Below, in pieces: positions 8,039 to 17,518 of a stretch of DNA of 64,000 bases. Origin of the DNA: CAWABB01 sp963780165. GTDB lineage: Bacteria; Bacteroidota; Ignavibacteria; UBA10030; UBA6906. The notes under the pieces were generated by a model. That model was not told the origin of the DNA and ran no database searches. It worked only from the letters and a program-made list of their open reading frames with translations. The DNA is taken from assembly GCA_963780165.1 (NCBI GenBank), contig CAWABB010000004.1, positions 186,001 through 250,000 of the forward strand, given 5' to 3'. The position numbers and the translations under genes are program-made. Within the stretch, counting starts at the first letter, position 1. Every line of letters starts with the position of its first letter.

Positions 8039-9337
8039 ATGATCACCGTACGCTTCGTCATTGTCCTGTCCATTGCCGGAGTTGCTGTCTCCGGGTGCAA
8101 GCGTTCGGGACAATCCGACGATGTCCCTGTCGCCAGGCAGGCGATTGCCTCCGAGCGCGCCGCGTTCAAGGAGGATCTCATCCGCAACGGGATCGAGGCC
8201 GTTATGGCCGGCATCCCCGACAGTGCGAAGGAGAATGCGTGGGAGGAGGCGTTGTGGGCAATCGAACTCCTCCGGTACCGATCGGAGGGCGTGGAGGCCG
8301 GGCTCACATCGGGATTCGCGGCGTTTGAGCTGCGTTCGCAGTCGTTCCAGCGGTCGCTGCTCGAGACAGTATACGCCATATACCCGAGGGAGTTCGTGAG
8401 CGAGGTGCGTGCGGTGTACGATGCGGCGCAGGACGAGAAGCTCTTCGCCATGGCGACAGTCTATCTGGTTCGCGCCGGCGAGATCACGCCCGCATCGGCC
8501 GATACTGCGCTGGCCGCGCGCTTTCCGAATGCCGCCACGCACCCGATCCTGGTGATGCTCCGGTCGCTGATGGCCGGGCCGGCCGCGCTCCCTGCCCGGC
8601 CGGATCTCGTGGATCTTCTTGCCCATCGGATGCCCGGAGGGTACCCGGTGCTGTTCAGCGTCCAGCGGCCCGACCGGCGGTATTCGGGGCTCGCTCTGGT
8701 GCGCGACGCGCAGGGGAAGTTTGTCCGGACGCAGGCCGGGGAGGTGTTCAGCGTCCCTCAGCTGGCGCTCTCCGCCACCAATCTCCCGGGCTTTCTGACC
8801 AACGGAAATACGCCGCAGGGCGTCCATTCGGTCGTGGGGTACGACACCTCGAGCAGCCTGTTTATCGGTCCGACCACGAACATCCATCTGGTCCTGCCGT
8901 ACGAGGCGAATGCGCAGAGGTTCTTCCACCTGCCCGAAGGCGCCGACACGACCTGGAGCGACTCGCTCTATCGCACGTTGCTGCCGGCGTCGTGGGGTTC
9001 CTACATGCCGGTCCGCGAGGCGTACTTCGCCGGGATGGCGGGCCGATGGGACATCATTGCGCACGGCACGGTGATCGATCCCGAATACTACGCAGGAGAG
9101 CCCTGCTATCCGAACACGCCGTCGCTCGGGTGCCTGACTGCGGCGGAGCGGTGGTCGCCCGAATCTGGCGAACGCGTGGCCAGCGATCAGCAGGCGCTTG
9201 TGGATGCGATGAAGGGGGCAGGGTTCGATCGCGGATACGTTGTCGTCGTGGAGATCGACAGCGTCCGGTCCGCGGTGACGTTGCATGACGTGCTCCCGTT
9301 CGTGACGGAAGCGGAGGCCCGGTCGGCTTCGCGCTGA
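8039..9337 (+). CDS. L,D-transpeptidase-like (YkuD-type) lipoprotein
   Basis: 432 residues. ATG 8039 follows GGAGG (8031-8035) closely. The N-terminus is a lipoprotein signal with lipobox VSGC at ~16-19, so it is predicted to be lipid-anchored. Residues ~30-190 are helical with no recognised domain. The C-terminal ~230 residues carry a YkuD-like active-site pattern: AHGT around H342 and, 23 residues on, SLGCL with C365. These correspond to the HGT...S-x-G-C motif of L,D-transpeptidases that form 3-3 peptidoglycan cross-links or attach proteins to the wall. The arginine or asparagine usual after the Cys is replaced by Thr-Ala. Family assignment is plausible but not certain. Confidence 0.55.
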   Translation: MITVRFVIVLSIAGVAVSGCKRSGQSDDVPVARQAIASERAAFKEDLIRNGIEAVMAGIPDSAKENAWEEALWAIELLRYRSEGVEAGLTSGFAAFELRSQSFQRSLLETVYAIYPREFVSEVRAVYDAAQDEKLFAMATVYLVRAGEITPASADTALAARFPNAATHPILVMLRSLMAGPAALPARPDLVDLLAHRMPGGYPVLFSVQRPDRRYSGLALVRDAQGKFVRTQAGEVFSVPQLALSATNLPGFLTNGNTPQGVHSVVGYDTSSSLFIGPTTNIHLVLPYEANAQRFFHLPEGADTTWSDSLYRTLLPASWGSYMPVREAYFAGMAGRWDIIAHGTVIDPEYYAGEPCYPNTPSLGCLTAAERWSPESGERVASDQQALVDAMKGAGFDRGYVVVVEIDSVRSAVTLHDVLPFVTEAEARSASR

Positions 9338-9519
9338 GGGGGAGTTGCTGTCGGCCCGGCGAAGGATCCTCGAGGCGATCGCGGGCTTCGCAGCAGACAG
9401 AAGGTGCGGTGATGGATCCACATGACCCGCGCCCGGACGCCGGTGGTTTGCTCCTTGCAAGGGTTTTGTCCATATTGAGTTCAATCCGCGTCGGAGTGCG
9501 TACGAGTCAGGAAGCTCAC

Positions 9520-9918
9520 ATGGAGCAGCGATGCCGCATCCTTCTTGTCGAAGACGAGATGATCGTCTTGGAGGACCTTCGCCGGCGGCTTGCGGGAATG
9601 GGGTACGAAGTTGCGGCAACGGCAGGATCGGGGCGTGAGGCGGTTGAGAAGGCGTCCGCTCACAGGCCGGATATCGTCGTCATGGATATCAGCCTGCGTG
9701 GCGAGATGGACGGGGTTGAGGCGGCGGAGAAGATATTCGAATCGACCCGCATCCCGGTCGTCTACGTAACGGGGCTCGGGGATCCCGAAACCATGCAGCG
9801 TGCGCAGGTCACCCCGGGGTTTTCATTTGTCCTGAAGCCCGTGGACGACCACGAGCTGAAATACGTCATCCAGATGGCGCTGCACAAGAGCTCTATGAGT
9901 CAGCCCGGAGCGCGGTAA
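9520..9918 (+). CDS. Stand-alone response-regulator receiver protein
   Basis: 132 residues forming a single CheY-like receiver domain. ILLVEDE provides the acidic pocket, D56 (VVMDIS) is the phosphoacceptor, T84 (YVTGL) and K106 (LKPVD) are the conserved switch residues. No output domain is present. ATG 9520 is chosen because AGGAAG lies 6 bases upstream; a longer frame from 9409 lacks domain content. It converges with and overlaps by 26 bases the SpoIIE-type phosphatase on the other strand, a layout that may link the two functionally. The partner kinase is not in the window. Confidence 0.88.
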   Translation: MEQRCRILLVEDEMIVLEDLRRRLAGMGYEVAATAGSGREAVEKASAHRPDIVVMDISLRGEMDGVEAAEKIFESTRIPVVYVTGLGDPETMQRAQVTPGFSFVLKPVDDHELKYVIQMALHKSSMSQPGAR

Positions 9919-12697
9919 TCCGGACCACGACGACCGTCCGGTCGTCCGTCTGCCGTTCCCCGTTTGCGAATTCTTCCACGGCCCGGAGGACGGCGTCGTG
10001 CACCGCACTCGCGTTCTCGCCCGCACATTCCCGCAGCACCGCCATCACTCTCTCCTCGCCGATCTGCTCGCCTCCGGCGCGTTCCGCTTCAGTCACGCCA
10101 TCGGTGACAAACGCAAACAGGTCGCCCGGCGCGAACGGTATCGAGACTTCTTCCAGCTCTTCTTCGAAGAGGGGGCTTGAGTTCAAGCCCAACCCGAGTC
10201 CCCGCGGAAGAATTCTGACCACCGCGCGCTCACCGGCCCGATAGTGGTACACCGGAAGGTGCCCGGCCCGGGCAATGCGCACCCGGCGTCCGGGGATGTC
10301 AAACCGAGCCCCCACGGCGGTGACGAACGACCGCTTCTCGATGTCGCCGTGGAGCAGGGAATTGGCACGCAGCAGGAGATCGCGCGGCCCGAGACCGAAC
10401 GCATGGAGGGAGCGCATGATCCCCTGGACCTTCGACATGTAGAGCGCAGCCGACGTTCCCTTCCCGCTGACATCACCCATGATGACGGTAAGCGTGCCCG
10501 CCTCGCCGGTGAGATAGTCATAGTAGTCGCCGCCAACTTCCATTGCCGGCACGGAGGATCCCGCAATATCCAGCCCTTCCACACGGGGGGTGCTCTGCGG
10601 GAGGGATTCGAGCTGGATCTTCCGGGCGATTCTCAGCTCGTGCTTCATGCGCTCCTGCTCCGCCAGCTCCTCATAGAGGAAGGAATTCTCGATCGCGACC
10701 GACGCCTGGTTGGCGGCGGTCGTGAGAAACGCAAAGTCTTCCTCGTGAAACGATGTCTCGGACTGTTTCTCCCCGACCAGGAGCGCCCCGATCAGGCGGT
10801 CCTTCGAGAACACAGGGACCACGACGGCGAACTCGCTCTGGCTGAAGCCCTGCGCGACGGCAGGGGGGAGAGCGCTGACTGCAACCGGTCCGCGAAACCG
10901 CTTGAGTCCTTCGGCGACAGCCCGGTCCGACCGAACGCAGAACTCCTTCCACGTGACATCCTCAAACCCGTAGGCTTCGTGCCCGCAGCACGCCACTTCA
11001 TCCCTGAAGAACATCACGCCGGCGCGCTTGACCCGCATCAGGACCGCCAGTCGCTCCACCATCCCCTTCGCCAGCTCGGTCATGCTCTGTGTCCGCGCCA
11101 TCACTTGCGACAGCTCGTTCGTCGCCCTCCGGTAGTCGTATCCGGTGCGGTGGAAGCGGCGGTCCAGAAAAGAAAGCCCCTTGGATCCTGTTTTCCAGAG
11201 CACGCCCGTGAGCAGCAGCGCCGCCCCGACAATCAGGATGTTCTGCAGCACCCGCTTCTCCCCGCCGGTCGGAGGGGTGTCGCGGACTTCGAGCGACGTC
11301 CCTGTCAACTGGATGTTTGGAACGTCCGGGTCCCAGCGGGTCAGGACGACCAGGACCACCCCGAACAGGATGATGGTCCCAAGGCGCCAGGATGTCGCCG
11401 CTAACAGATACTGGAGGTTCCTGCGGATCCGGAGATCCAGACCGAAGAGCCGATGCCTGCCGATCACGTAGAGGTAGGACGCCGGTATGAACAGCAGCGG
11501 GATGCCCGCGAGGCCGATCCACGGTTGAGACTGATTGTTGGTCAGGAGGGCGAGGCTGGCCGCGGCGATGGCGAAAACCACGGCGCCTGCGACCGCCAGC
11601 GACGATGCGATCATGATCGGACGCATGATCTCCTTGACCCGGGCCTGCCTCTCCTTCCTGTGGACGAGAGCGACGGAGATCTGAAAGACGGCCAGGGCGA
11701 TCAGTGCGAACGAGGACCAGGCTTCGGTCCAGACCGAGCTCAACAGAATTCCCGCGAGCGCAGTGCCGTAGGCCACATAGCGAATCCACGGCCGGCTGAT
11801 GTATTGCGGCTGATCCAGGGGGAAGTAGTGCCCGGCGTGGAGTCCGATTGGAAATGCCAACAGGAACGCCGAAACGCGGGCGATATCCCTCACGATCACA
11901 AACAGGTCGAACGTCGGCTCGCGCCGGAGCGTGAGGACCGTGATGCCAAATCCAAGGAGAACAAAGAAGATGCCGAGCAGTCGAGCCCCCGGATACTGCG
12001 GCCGGGAGAGCCCGAGGAACAGCCCTGTTGCGATCCAGAGGATCCCTGAAACGACGAGGACGAGGACGCCGAACGGAAACCCCCACGCGGCCATCGTGAC
12101 CTGCAGCGTCCGGGGCGTGTTGTCCCTGAGGATGTCATACTGCAGTGCCTTCCCCGACTGCCCGAGGCGCATCAGCCTGTCGGCCTCCTGGATTGTGGAG
12201 AATGTGCTCCCGTTGATCCTGAGGATCAGGTCCCCGACCAGCATGCCGGCGCGGTCGGAGGCGCCGCCTGGGATGACGGCGGTCACGTAGGCACACGACG
12301 GGAGGACCCTGACACGCAGCGAATCCAGGTCGCACGCGGCCATGCGTCCCAGGAAGCGCTGGTTGGCCGCGAGACGGTGAAACATCACGGTGTGGCTGTC
12401 GCGGGAGGCTGACTGAACCACTGTTCTGTAGTTCAGCCCCGTGTCCACGCTGATGTTGTCGATTCTCACGATGACATCGCCGGGAAGCAGGAAGGGCGTG
12501 ACCCTCTTCAATGCCACGGGGTCGACGCGGACCGAATCGAGGGCATAGACATGAGACGGAGTGCCCGTGAAGAGATTTTCGTCCGTTGGGATGCTGCCGT
12601 ACCGGTAGAGGGACACCCCGGAGAGGACCAGCATGACTCCGGCAGTCGTCAACAGGAGAGCCCGGAACAGTCCGGGCGGAATGTTCATGAGGGTCAT
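9893..12697 (-). CDS. Membrane PP2C (SpoIIE/RsbU-type) serine phosphatase with PDZ and GAF domains
   Basis: 934 residues. After an N-terminal membrane helix (~10-30) come one or two PDZ-like modules (~60-200; GGASDRAGMLVGDLILRING), then a block of about eight membrane helices (~205-480), a GAF domain (~530-680) and a C-terminal SpoIIE phosphatase (~700-930). The phosphatase has GGDYYDYL, GDVSGKGTSAALYMS and FVTDGVTEAE, which contain the Asp/Gly metal-binding motifs of PP2C. Such proteins dephosphorylate anti-anti-sigma factors in partner-switching or general stress control. No RsbV/RsbW-like partners are nearby. A candidate promoter lies 72-100 bases upstream. Confidence 0.88.
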   Translation of the reverse strand: MTLMNIPPGLFRALLLTTAGVMLVLSGVSLYRYGSIPTDENLFTGTPSHVYALDSVRVDPVALKRVTPFLLPGDVIVRIDNISVDTGLNYRTVVQSASRDSHTVMFHRLAANQRFLGRMAACDLDSLRVRVLPSCAYVTAVIPGGASDRAGMLVGDLILRINGSTFSTIQEADRLMRLGQSGKALQYDILRDNTPRTLQVTMAAWGFPFGVLVLVVSGILWIATGLFLGLSRPQYPGARLLGIFFVLLGFGITVLTLRREPTFDLFVIVRDIARVSAFLLAFPIGLHAGHYFPLDQPQYISRPWIRYVAYGTALAGILLSSVWTEAWSSFALIALAVFQISVALVHRKERQARVKEIMRPIMIASSLAVAGAVVFAIAAASLALLTNNQSQPWIGLAGIPLLFIPASYLYVIGRHRLFGLDLRIRRNLQYLLAATSWRLGTIILFGVVLVVLTRWDPDVPNIQLTGTSLEVRDTPPTGGEKRVLQNILIVGAALLLTGVLWKTGSKGLSFLDRRFHRTGYDYRRATNELSQVMARTQSMTELAKGMVERLAVLMRVKRAGVMFFRDEVACCGHEAYGFEDVTWKEFCVRSDRAVAEGLKRFRGPVAVSALPPAVAQGFSQSEFAVVVPVFSKDRLIGALLVGEKQSETSFHEEDFAFLTTAANQASVAIENSFLYEELAEQERMKHELRIARKIQLESLPQSTPRVEGLDIAGSSVPAMEVGGDYYDYLTGEAGTLTVIMGDVSGKGTSAALYMSKVQGIMRSLHAFGLGPRDLLLRANSLLHGDIEKRSFVTAVGARFDIPGRRVRIARAGHLPVYHYRAGERAVVRILPRGLGLGLNSSPLFEEELEEVSIPFAPGDLFAFVTDGVTEAERAGGEQIGEERVMAVLRECAGENASAVHDAVLRAVEEFANGERQTDDRTVVVVRITALRADS

Positions 12698-12768
12698 CGG
12701 CTCGAACTCGCAGGTGTCCCGAGAGGGTAACCAGAAGGGCTCAGAAATCCAAGCTTCCGGCCTATTCC

Positions 12769-12797
12769 GTTATACGAGGCGCGGCGAGATTTGTTCA
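12769..12797 (-). promoter_or_regulatory. Candidate sigma70-type promoter for the SpoIIE phosphatase gene
   Basis: Read on the minus strand: TGAACA (12797-12792), a 17-base spacer, then TATAAC (12774-12769), about 70 bases before the phosphatase start. The match to consensus is 4/6 and 5/6. It is a pattern match only. Confidence 0.35.
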
Positions 12798-12903
12798 TGA
12801 GCAAAGTAGCGAAGGGTATGAAGAACAGCGGACCGGCTGATGGATGGCGGGCGGATCGATGGATGCGAGGGTAGCCTTCAGGACGCCTGAGGGCGCTTGA
12901 TAC

Positions 12904-15633
12904 CTACTTCAGCACGCCACCTTCAAGGATCTGGATGACCTTCTTTTTCGGGACGAGTCGTACGCCAACATTCTGGTGCTCCCCGCCGCTCAATGAGACG
13001 TGATACGCGTCCTTCTCGGCGCGACGTCCATCAGGGACATTGCCTCCGACGACGCGAAGAATCCACATACCCGGACGCATGTCCCGGAACTCGAACTTGC
13101 CCCACTGGTCGGTCAGCCGCCGCACGAGCAAGTCACCGTTGACTGCTTCTAGCACGACTCCAGCCTGGCCGCCGGAGTCTGATGAGGGCGGCCGTGTGCT
13201 ATCCGCTTCTACTGCCGAATCCGCAGCCGCGAGGATCACGGTCCCGTCGAAGCTGACGCTCTGTATCGTGCGCAGCTCGATCTCGCGGTCCTCGCCGCCC
13301 GTCACGATGACCTGGTTCGAGCCGTTCCCGGCCAGCATGGTCCCTCTTGGAAGAGAGGAGATGTCCACCGTCAGATGCTGGGGGCCGGGCGCCAGGCCCG
13401 GGAATTCGAACTGGCCCGATTGATCGGTTGCCACCACCTGGCCGCCGGCGGAAACCAGCGCCCCATCCACCCCGAGGCCGGTCTCGTCGTTGATGAGCCG
13501 CCCCGAGAGAGTGCCCACGCCAGCATCGCGCCCGACGGGTACGCCGAAGGGGACGCTATACTCGAGAAGGAAGGCGGCATCGGTTCCCGCCAGAGAAGGC
13601 GAGTACTGGGTGAACCGACCTCGAGCGCCGACCGCATGGCCGAACGGAAGTTCATGGAGGATGCCGCCTTCGAGGACCAGATATGTCTGGCGAGGTTCCG
13701 AGATCGTGCGGCTCAGGTGAAGGTTGACGTCAACCCACGTGTGTCCGCCGATTGCATCCCGGCCGTTCAGCGTCGCGGCGATGCGGTCGATCGGTGCCCC
13801 AGTCTGGAGCTGGAGATCCTTGAAGTATTCGAGGTTGACGCCGAACTGATGACCGCTCCACGGGGAGAACCCGGTGAACAGCATGAGTCTGCGATATGGG
13901 CCGGATGTGTTGTACGCCCGCTCGGTAATCGAGCCCACCTCTGCCTCTGCAAGGAGCGTCATATTCCCGGCGCTGTGCCCGCTTCGGATCAGCAGGGTGT
14001 TGTCGTGTCTGTCGAACTTCTTCGCCTCGAGTTGGTCGACATAGCTTGACGTCTTGTACAGAACGGTCAGGTAGTTGCCATACCCGGCGCCCGCCTGCAG
14101 GTACTTCTGTCGGGGGGCGGCGTACAGTGCGGGGTTCCTGTCGAGGTTTCGGTCCTCGTCGCGGAGGTATGCTTCCAGCCTGAGCAAGTTCCAAGGGTAC
14201 ACAACGATAGAGGCGGTTCTGTGGTCCGTATCCCTGTAGTAGCCGGTGAAGTTCGGACCGGCGAGGATGTAGGTCATGTCATACATCACAACCTGTGTCC
14301 GGCCGCTCAACCTCAGTGCATACGAGTCTTCGTACTCACCGTCGGTGAAACTGCGGGCGAATTCACCATCAATCTGGGAATACTCGGTCGGTTCGATGAG
14401 CGTACGGAAGGAGGCGATCGAGCTCTCGAACTGTTCGGACTTCCCGAGATACTGCAGGGACACTTTCGCCTGAGGGGTGACGGAGAGCGCCGCAAAGCCA
14501 GCAACCTCCTGTTGCCTGGAGGCGGCCAGACGATTGCGGTTGTAGAACCCGCCCAGTTCGATGTCGCCAAGTTCGACCTTGCCCCCGCCGCCAAAAGCGA
14601 ACCTGCCGTATTCGGTGAGCGGGGTGAGCGCATATGTGGCGTCCCCGACGACGAGCGCGTACCGCTGACCCTCGAGTGCGGCACGGTATTCATCGATCTG
14701 CCCCAGGATGGATATCTCCTGAAGATTCGGGGTCCTCACAAAAAGATCGAAGCGGTCTCGCTGGGCGGCCCCGAGATAACCCATGCCGGCGAGCTCGCCC
14801 TGAAATCCCGTGCGTCCTTCTTCCCCGGCGAACCTGAGCGTCGCGCGCATAGGGAGTCGCACGTAGGGGTCCGGACCTTCTGCGGACGTCCGCGGAATCA
14901 TCTCGATGACCGCGGCTGCCTGTCGGGTGATGACGGAATCGTTGACCACGGTTGCCGAGAGCGAAATCACGGCTTGCTGTCGCGACCGGGCATGGTCCGG
15001 CGACTGCACCCTCACCGAAATATCCCGCGCCTCGCCGGGCCGCACATACACGATGGTGGACTCGGGCGCAGCCTGGCCGCCCCCGGTTGTCGACGCGTTG
15101 AGGTACAACGAGACAGGGATGTTGCCGCTGTTCTGCACAATGAAGCGGATGATTGATGTCTCGCCCGCGGGCAGCATGGCTGGGCCGTCCAGGAACTGGA
15201 CGCTGAATCCTTTCCGTGCCGCGACGCGGACGGGGAGCGGCAGTGTCACGCTGCCGTCCAAGCCGGTTGGGGTGACGGTGTACCGGATCTCGTGAATCCC
15301 TTCTTCGGCGGTTGTCGAGAGCGACACGGAGACAAGGCGCGTGACGGACTCGCCCGGCTTCAGCGCAGGCCCCGCCGTTCCCGCAACCACGTTCCATCCG
15401 CGAGGAGCCTCGAGGCGATCTGTCACGGACACCGTGGAGTCCCCGCGATTCTCGATGCGGAAGGGGAGGGCATGGATGGTACCCGGCCTGAGCGTGTCGA
15501 ACGGTGCGAAGAGAGCCTGCACGTAGATGCGGGCGGCCGGTTCCTGGGCAGCAGCACACAGGGGTGCCAGGACCGCCGCGAACATAAGCGCGAGGCGGAG
15601 GAGCACGCGGATCCGTGTGGGCGCGTTCCGCAT
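12904..15633 (-). CDS. Usher-like outer-membrane beta-barrel with N-terminal Ig-like and C-terminal CarboxypepD-like domains
   Basis: 909 residues with a clear signal peptide ending near ALCAAAQ. Residues ~30-260 form two Ig-like/NEW3-type beta domains (ENRGDSTVSVTDRLEAPRGW; VQNSGNIPVSLYL). The middle (~270-700) is rich in alternating amphipathic strands with aromatic ends, as in a large barrel (YGRFAFGGGGKVELGDIEL). The C-terminus has two CarboxypepD_reg-like beta-sandwiches (~715-800 and ~810-900; DQSGQFEFPGLAPG; DQWGKFEFRDMRPGMW). It is last in an operon after three secreted subunit-like genes and a PapD-like chaperone, so an usher role (secretion and assembly pore) is inferred. Ushers also combine a barrel with small beta domains, but no classical usher signature was recognised. 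Alternatively it is an adhesin-type barrel. Confidence 0.5.
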   Translation of the reverse strand: MRNAPTRIRVLLRLALMFAAVLAPLCAAAQEPAARIYVQALFAPFDTLRPGTIHALPFRIENRGDSTVSVTDRLEAPRGWNVVAGTAGPALKPGESVTRLVSVSLSTTAEEGIHEIRYTVTPTGLDGSVTLPLPVRVAARKGFSVQFLDGPAMLPAGETSIIRFIVQNSGNIPVSLYLNASTTGGGQAAPESTIVYVRPGEARDISVRVQSPDHARSRQQAVISLSATVVNDSVITRQAAAVIEMIPRTSAEGPDPYVRLPMRATLRFAGEEGRTGFQGELAGMGYLGAAQRDRFDLFVRTPNLQEISILGQIDEYRAALEGQRYALVVGDATYALTPLTEYGRFAFGGGGKVELGDIELGGFYNRNRLAASRQQEVAGFAALSVTPQAKVSLQYLGKSEQFESSIASFRTLIEPTEYSQIDGEFARSFTDGEYEDSYALRLSGRTQVVMYDMTYILAGPNFTGYYRDTDHRTASIVVYPWNLLRLEAYLRDEDRNLDRNPALYAAPRQKYLQAGAGYGNYLTVLYKTSSYVDQLEAKKFDRHDNTLLIRSGHSAGNMTLLAEAEVGSITERAYNTSGPYRRLMLFTGFSPWSGHQFGVNLEYFKDLQLQTGAPIDRIAATLNGRDAIGGHTWVDVNLHLSRTISEPRQTYLVLEGGILHELPFGHAVGARGRFTQYSPSLAGTDAAFLLEYSVPFGVPVGRDAGVGTLSGRLINDETGLGVDGALVSAGGQVVATDQSGQFEFPGLAPGPQHLTVDISSLPRGTMLAGNGSNQVIVTGGEDREIELRTIQSVSFDGTVILAAADSAVEADSTRPPSSDSGGQAGVVLEAVNGDLLVRRLTDQWGKFEFRDMRPGMWILRVVGGNVPDGRRAEKDAYHVSLSGGEHQNVGVRLVPKKKVIQILEGGVLK

Positions 15634-15643
15634 TGCGAACCTG

Positions 15644-16465
15644 TTAGAGCTTCACGGTGTACTGTGCGCCGAAGGCCTGCTCTCCGCCGGCATCAACGAC
15701 GACAAGCGCAGTGTAGTCGCCGGGAGGCAGGGGCGGGAGCTTGATCTCCTGCCGCACGCACGTTCCCGGGTACATCCGGAATTTGCTCCCCTCGCTCCGG
15801 CCGTGCGATTTCCCGGATGCGTCGAAGAGCTCGAGGTACACGTCGGGACGCATCCAGGTCTCGCCTGTGTTGGTGATCGATACGCGGAGAGCCTTCCCGA
15901 CAGAGTCGACCTGCGTAAGGGCCGGCTCTGAAAACCGGACGGAAGAGGCTCCTGTGCCCGTGATGTGTGTCGCGATCTGAACCCCGTATCGGATCTTCTG
16001 CTGCAGTCCCATGCTCTTCTGGTCGGAGGAGGGGAGAGCGGACTCAGGTGATCCCGAGGCGACCTCTTCCACCATCAGCATGCTCCAGTAGCACCCAGTG
16101 AGCGAGTCGTTTCCGACGTTCCGCGGAACCTTCACGGAGTACTGGACCACCGCCGATCCATGAGGGGGAATCACAGGGCGGTCCGGGCGAAACTCGATCC
16201 ACCGGGCGTTCGATCGCGCCATGCGCCCGGGCTCGCCGTACTCTGTCTGGCCGCTGCACGAAAAGCTGTAATCGGTCTGATAGATCTTTGCTTCTGCGGG
16301 CTGGGTTCCGTCGTTCCGGAGGGTGAAAGACCCTTCGTAGGAATCGCCGGGGGAAGCCTGGCGGTCGTAGCTCAGGTCGCCCATGAGCGCGATTTGCGCG
16401 GCAGCCACGGTCGCGCTCAGGGTGACGAGCAGGATGACACATGCTACTTGGGGGAGTGGTTTCAT
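15644..16465 (-). CDS. PapD-like periplasmic pilus chaperone
   Basis: 273 residues. The signal peptide is MKPLPQVACVILLVTLSATV... ending near AAAQ. The rest looks like two Ig-fold domains: an N-terminal one with GSFTLRNDGTQPAEAKIY and a conserved WIEFRPDRPVIPPHGSAVV strand-turn, typical of PapD/FimC-type chaperones and related P-pilus-assembly proteins, and a C-terminal one (~175-270) with VSITNTGETWMRPDVYLELFD. Four cysteines could form two disulfides. It lies between the subunit-like genes and the barrel gene with 10-11 base gaps, so one transcript is likely. Proposed role: holding the secreted subunits in the periplasm for delivery to the barrel. Confidence 0.6.
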   Translation of the reverse strand: MKPLPQVACVILLVTLSATVAAAQIALMGDLSYDRQASPGDSYEGSFTLRNDGTQPAEAKIYQTDYSFSCSGQTEYGEPGRMARSNARWIEFRPDRPVIPPHGSAVVQYSVKVPRNVGNDSLTGCYWSMLMVEEVASGSPESALPSSDQKSMGLQQKIRYGVQIATHITGTGASSVRFSEPALTQVDSVGKALRVSITNTGETWMRPDVYLELFDASGKSHGRSEGSKFRMYPGTCVRQEIKLPPLPPGDYTALVVVDAGGEQAFGAQYTVKL

Positions 16466-16476
16466 GGCGAATGGTG

Positions 16477-16941
16477 CTATTGTGCTACGAGTGTGAATGT
16501 GATGACGTGGGAATCCGTACCGACTTCATTGCTGTTGCCCTGCTCAAACGTCGCGCTGGCGGTGTACTCAAGCGTTGCGGTGCGGCGTGGCGGGTTGCCG
16601 CCCTGGGCCGGGATGTCCCTGATCAGATCGGCCGCCGGCATCCCGCTGGTGAGTGTGACTTCAGGAGCGGGAGTTCCATCCGCAACACTGACTGCCCTGA
16701 CGCGCAAGGTGAAGCTCTGACCGGGACAGCTTGTGGCTATTGTGATCTTGGACTTCTGTGGCTGCCGGCGATACCTGAGGGTCGTCGCCGTGTTCATGAC
16801 CGGTGTTGGTTCCTGGCCGGTTTGTGCTGACGTAATCTGAAGTACCTGGTTCCCTCCCCGGACGTCCAGATCCTGTGCTCCTGCCGTCGCGGCGATGCAC
16901 ATCAGAACCGCGAGAATTCCGAACCGCAGTGGAGCATTCAT
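16477..16941 (-). CDS. Secreted beta-rich subunit-like protein 3 of the fibre operon
   Basis: 154 residues. The signal peptide ends at TAGAQ and leaves a ~130-residue all-beta mature domain. It ends in the alternating strand DSHVITFTLVAQ, which is nearly the same as the last strand of its upstream neighbour (DIHTITFTVTTQ). Shared C-terminal strands in small secreted proteins next to a PapD-like chaperone resemble pilin subunits, where such strands engage the chaperone. It resembles the DUF4402-type secreted family loosely. Its start overlaps the stop of the preceding gene (ATGA on the minus strand), so the two are co-translated. The subunit role is inference. Confidence 0.5.
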   Translation of the reverse strand: MNAPLRFGILAVLMCIAATAGAQDLDVRGGNQVLQITSAQTGQEPTPVMNTATTLRYRRQPQKSKITIATSCPGQSFTLRVRAVSVADGTPAPEVTLTSGMPAADLIRDIPAQGGNPPRRTATLEYTASATFEQGNSNEVGTDSHVITFTLVAQ

Positions 16942-17498
16942 TGGGTCGTGACCGTGAACGTGATCGTATGGATGTCTGTCCCAAGTCCCTGTGAGGCGAG
17001 GGCCGTCCCTGTGTACCTCAGAATGCAGCTTCCCAAAGAGCGACCAATATTCAACATGAGATCCCTGGGCGTTCTGTCCAGTAGCATCTCCGGGCCTGCA
17101 GTGCCACGCGACGGACTCAGGGCGACCAGCCGGAGTTGAAACACGGGCGCCGCGAGGCTTGTCTGCGCGGTGATCTTTCTGGCGCTGCTGTTCGTGCCCC
17201 AGACGAGGCGCGTGGTCTGATCCTGCACCGTCATGGCGTCTATCCCGGCCGTCACGTTTGCCTCTGTGACGTTCAACATCACCCCTCCCCCCTGGACAGT
17301 CAGGACTGTTATCGGGGAGACCTGGACGTTGATGGTGTGGGTGTCGATGTCGAATATCTGCGCCGATGCTGGCGGTGCGGAGATGATGACCGCGACGAGC
17401 GCCGTCGCGACGCCAACGAGGGCGGCTCTCCTGCGGCGCAAGGCAGCGCCCGGTCTCTCCGGGGTTCCGCCCATTCTCCCTCGAAAGTCCGATGTCAT
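16938..17498 (-). CDS. Secreted beta-rich subunit-like protein 2 of the fibre operon
   Basis: 186 residues from the ATG at 17498. A longer frame reaches 17645 but its first ~49 codons cover a strong hairpin and look non-coding; the ATG at 17474 is another option. An Arg-rich n-region and hydrophobic stretch ending ISAPPASAQ form a signal peptide. The ~150-residue mature domain is beta-rich (NVQVSPITVLTVQGGGVML) and ends DIHTITFTVTTQ, matching the last strand of protein 3. Likely a pilin-like subunit handled by the chaperone encoded downstream. Start position is uncertain; export and operon membership are fairly sure. Confidence 0.45.
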   Translation of the reverse strand: MTSDFRGRMGGTPERPGAALRRRRAALVGVATALVAVIISAPPASAQIFDIDTHTINVQVSPITVLTVQGGGVMLNVTEANVTAGIDAMTVQDQTTRLVWGTNSSARKITAQTSLAAPVFQLRLVALSPSRGTAGPEMLLDRTPRDLMLNIGRSLGSCILRYTGTALASQGLGTDIHTITFTVTTQ

Positions 17499-17518
17499 AG
17501 GGTATCCCATCAAAGCAA

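Noticed and set aside
7973..9619. 548-residue minus-strand frame antisense to the L,D-transpeptidase-like gene
   Set aside because: No signal peptide or domain, Arg/Pro/His-rich; the plus-strand gene has a lipobox and an active-site pattern.
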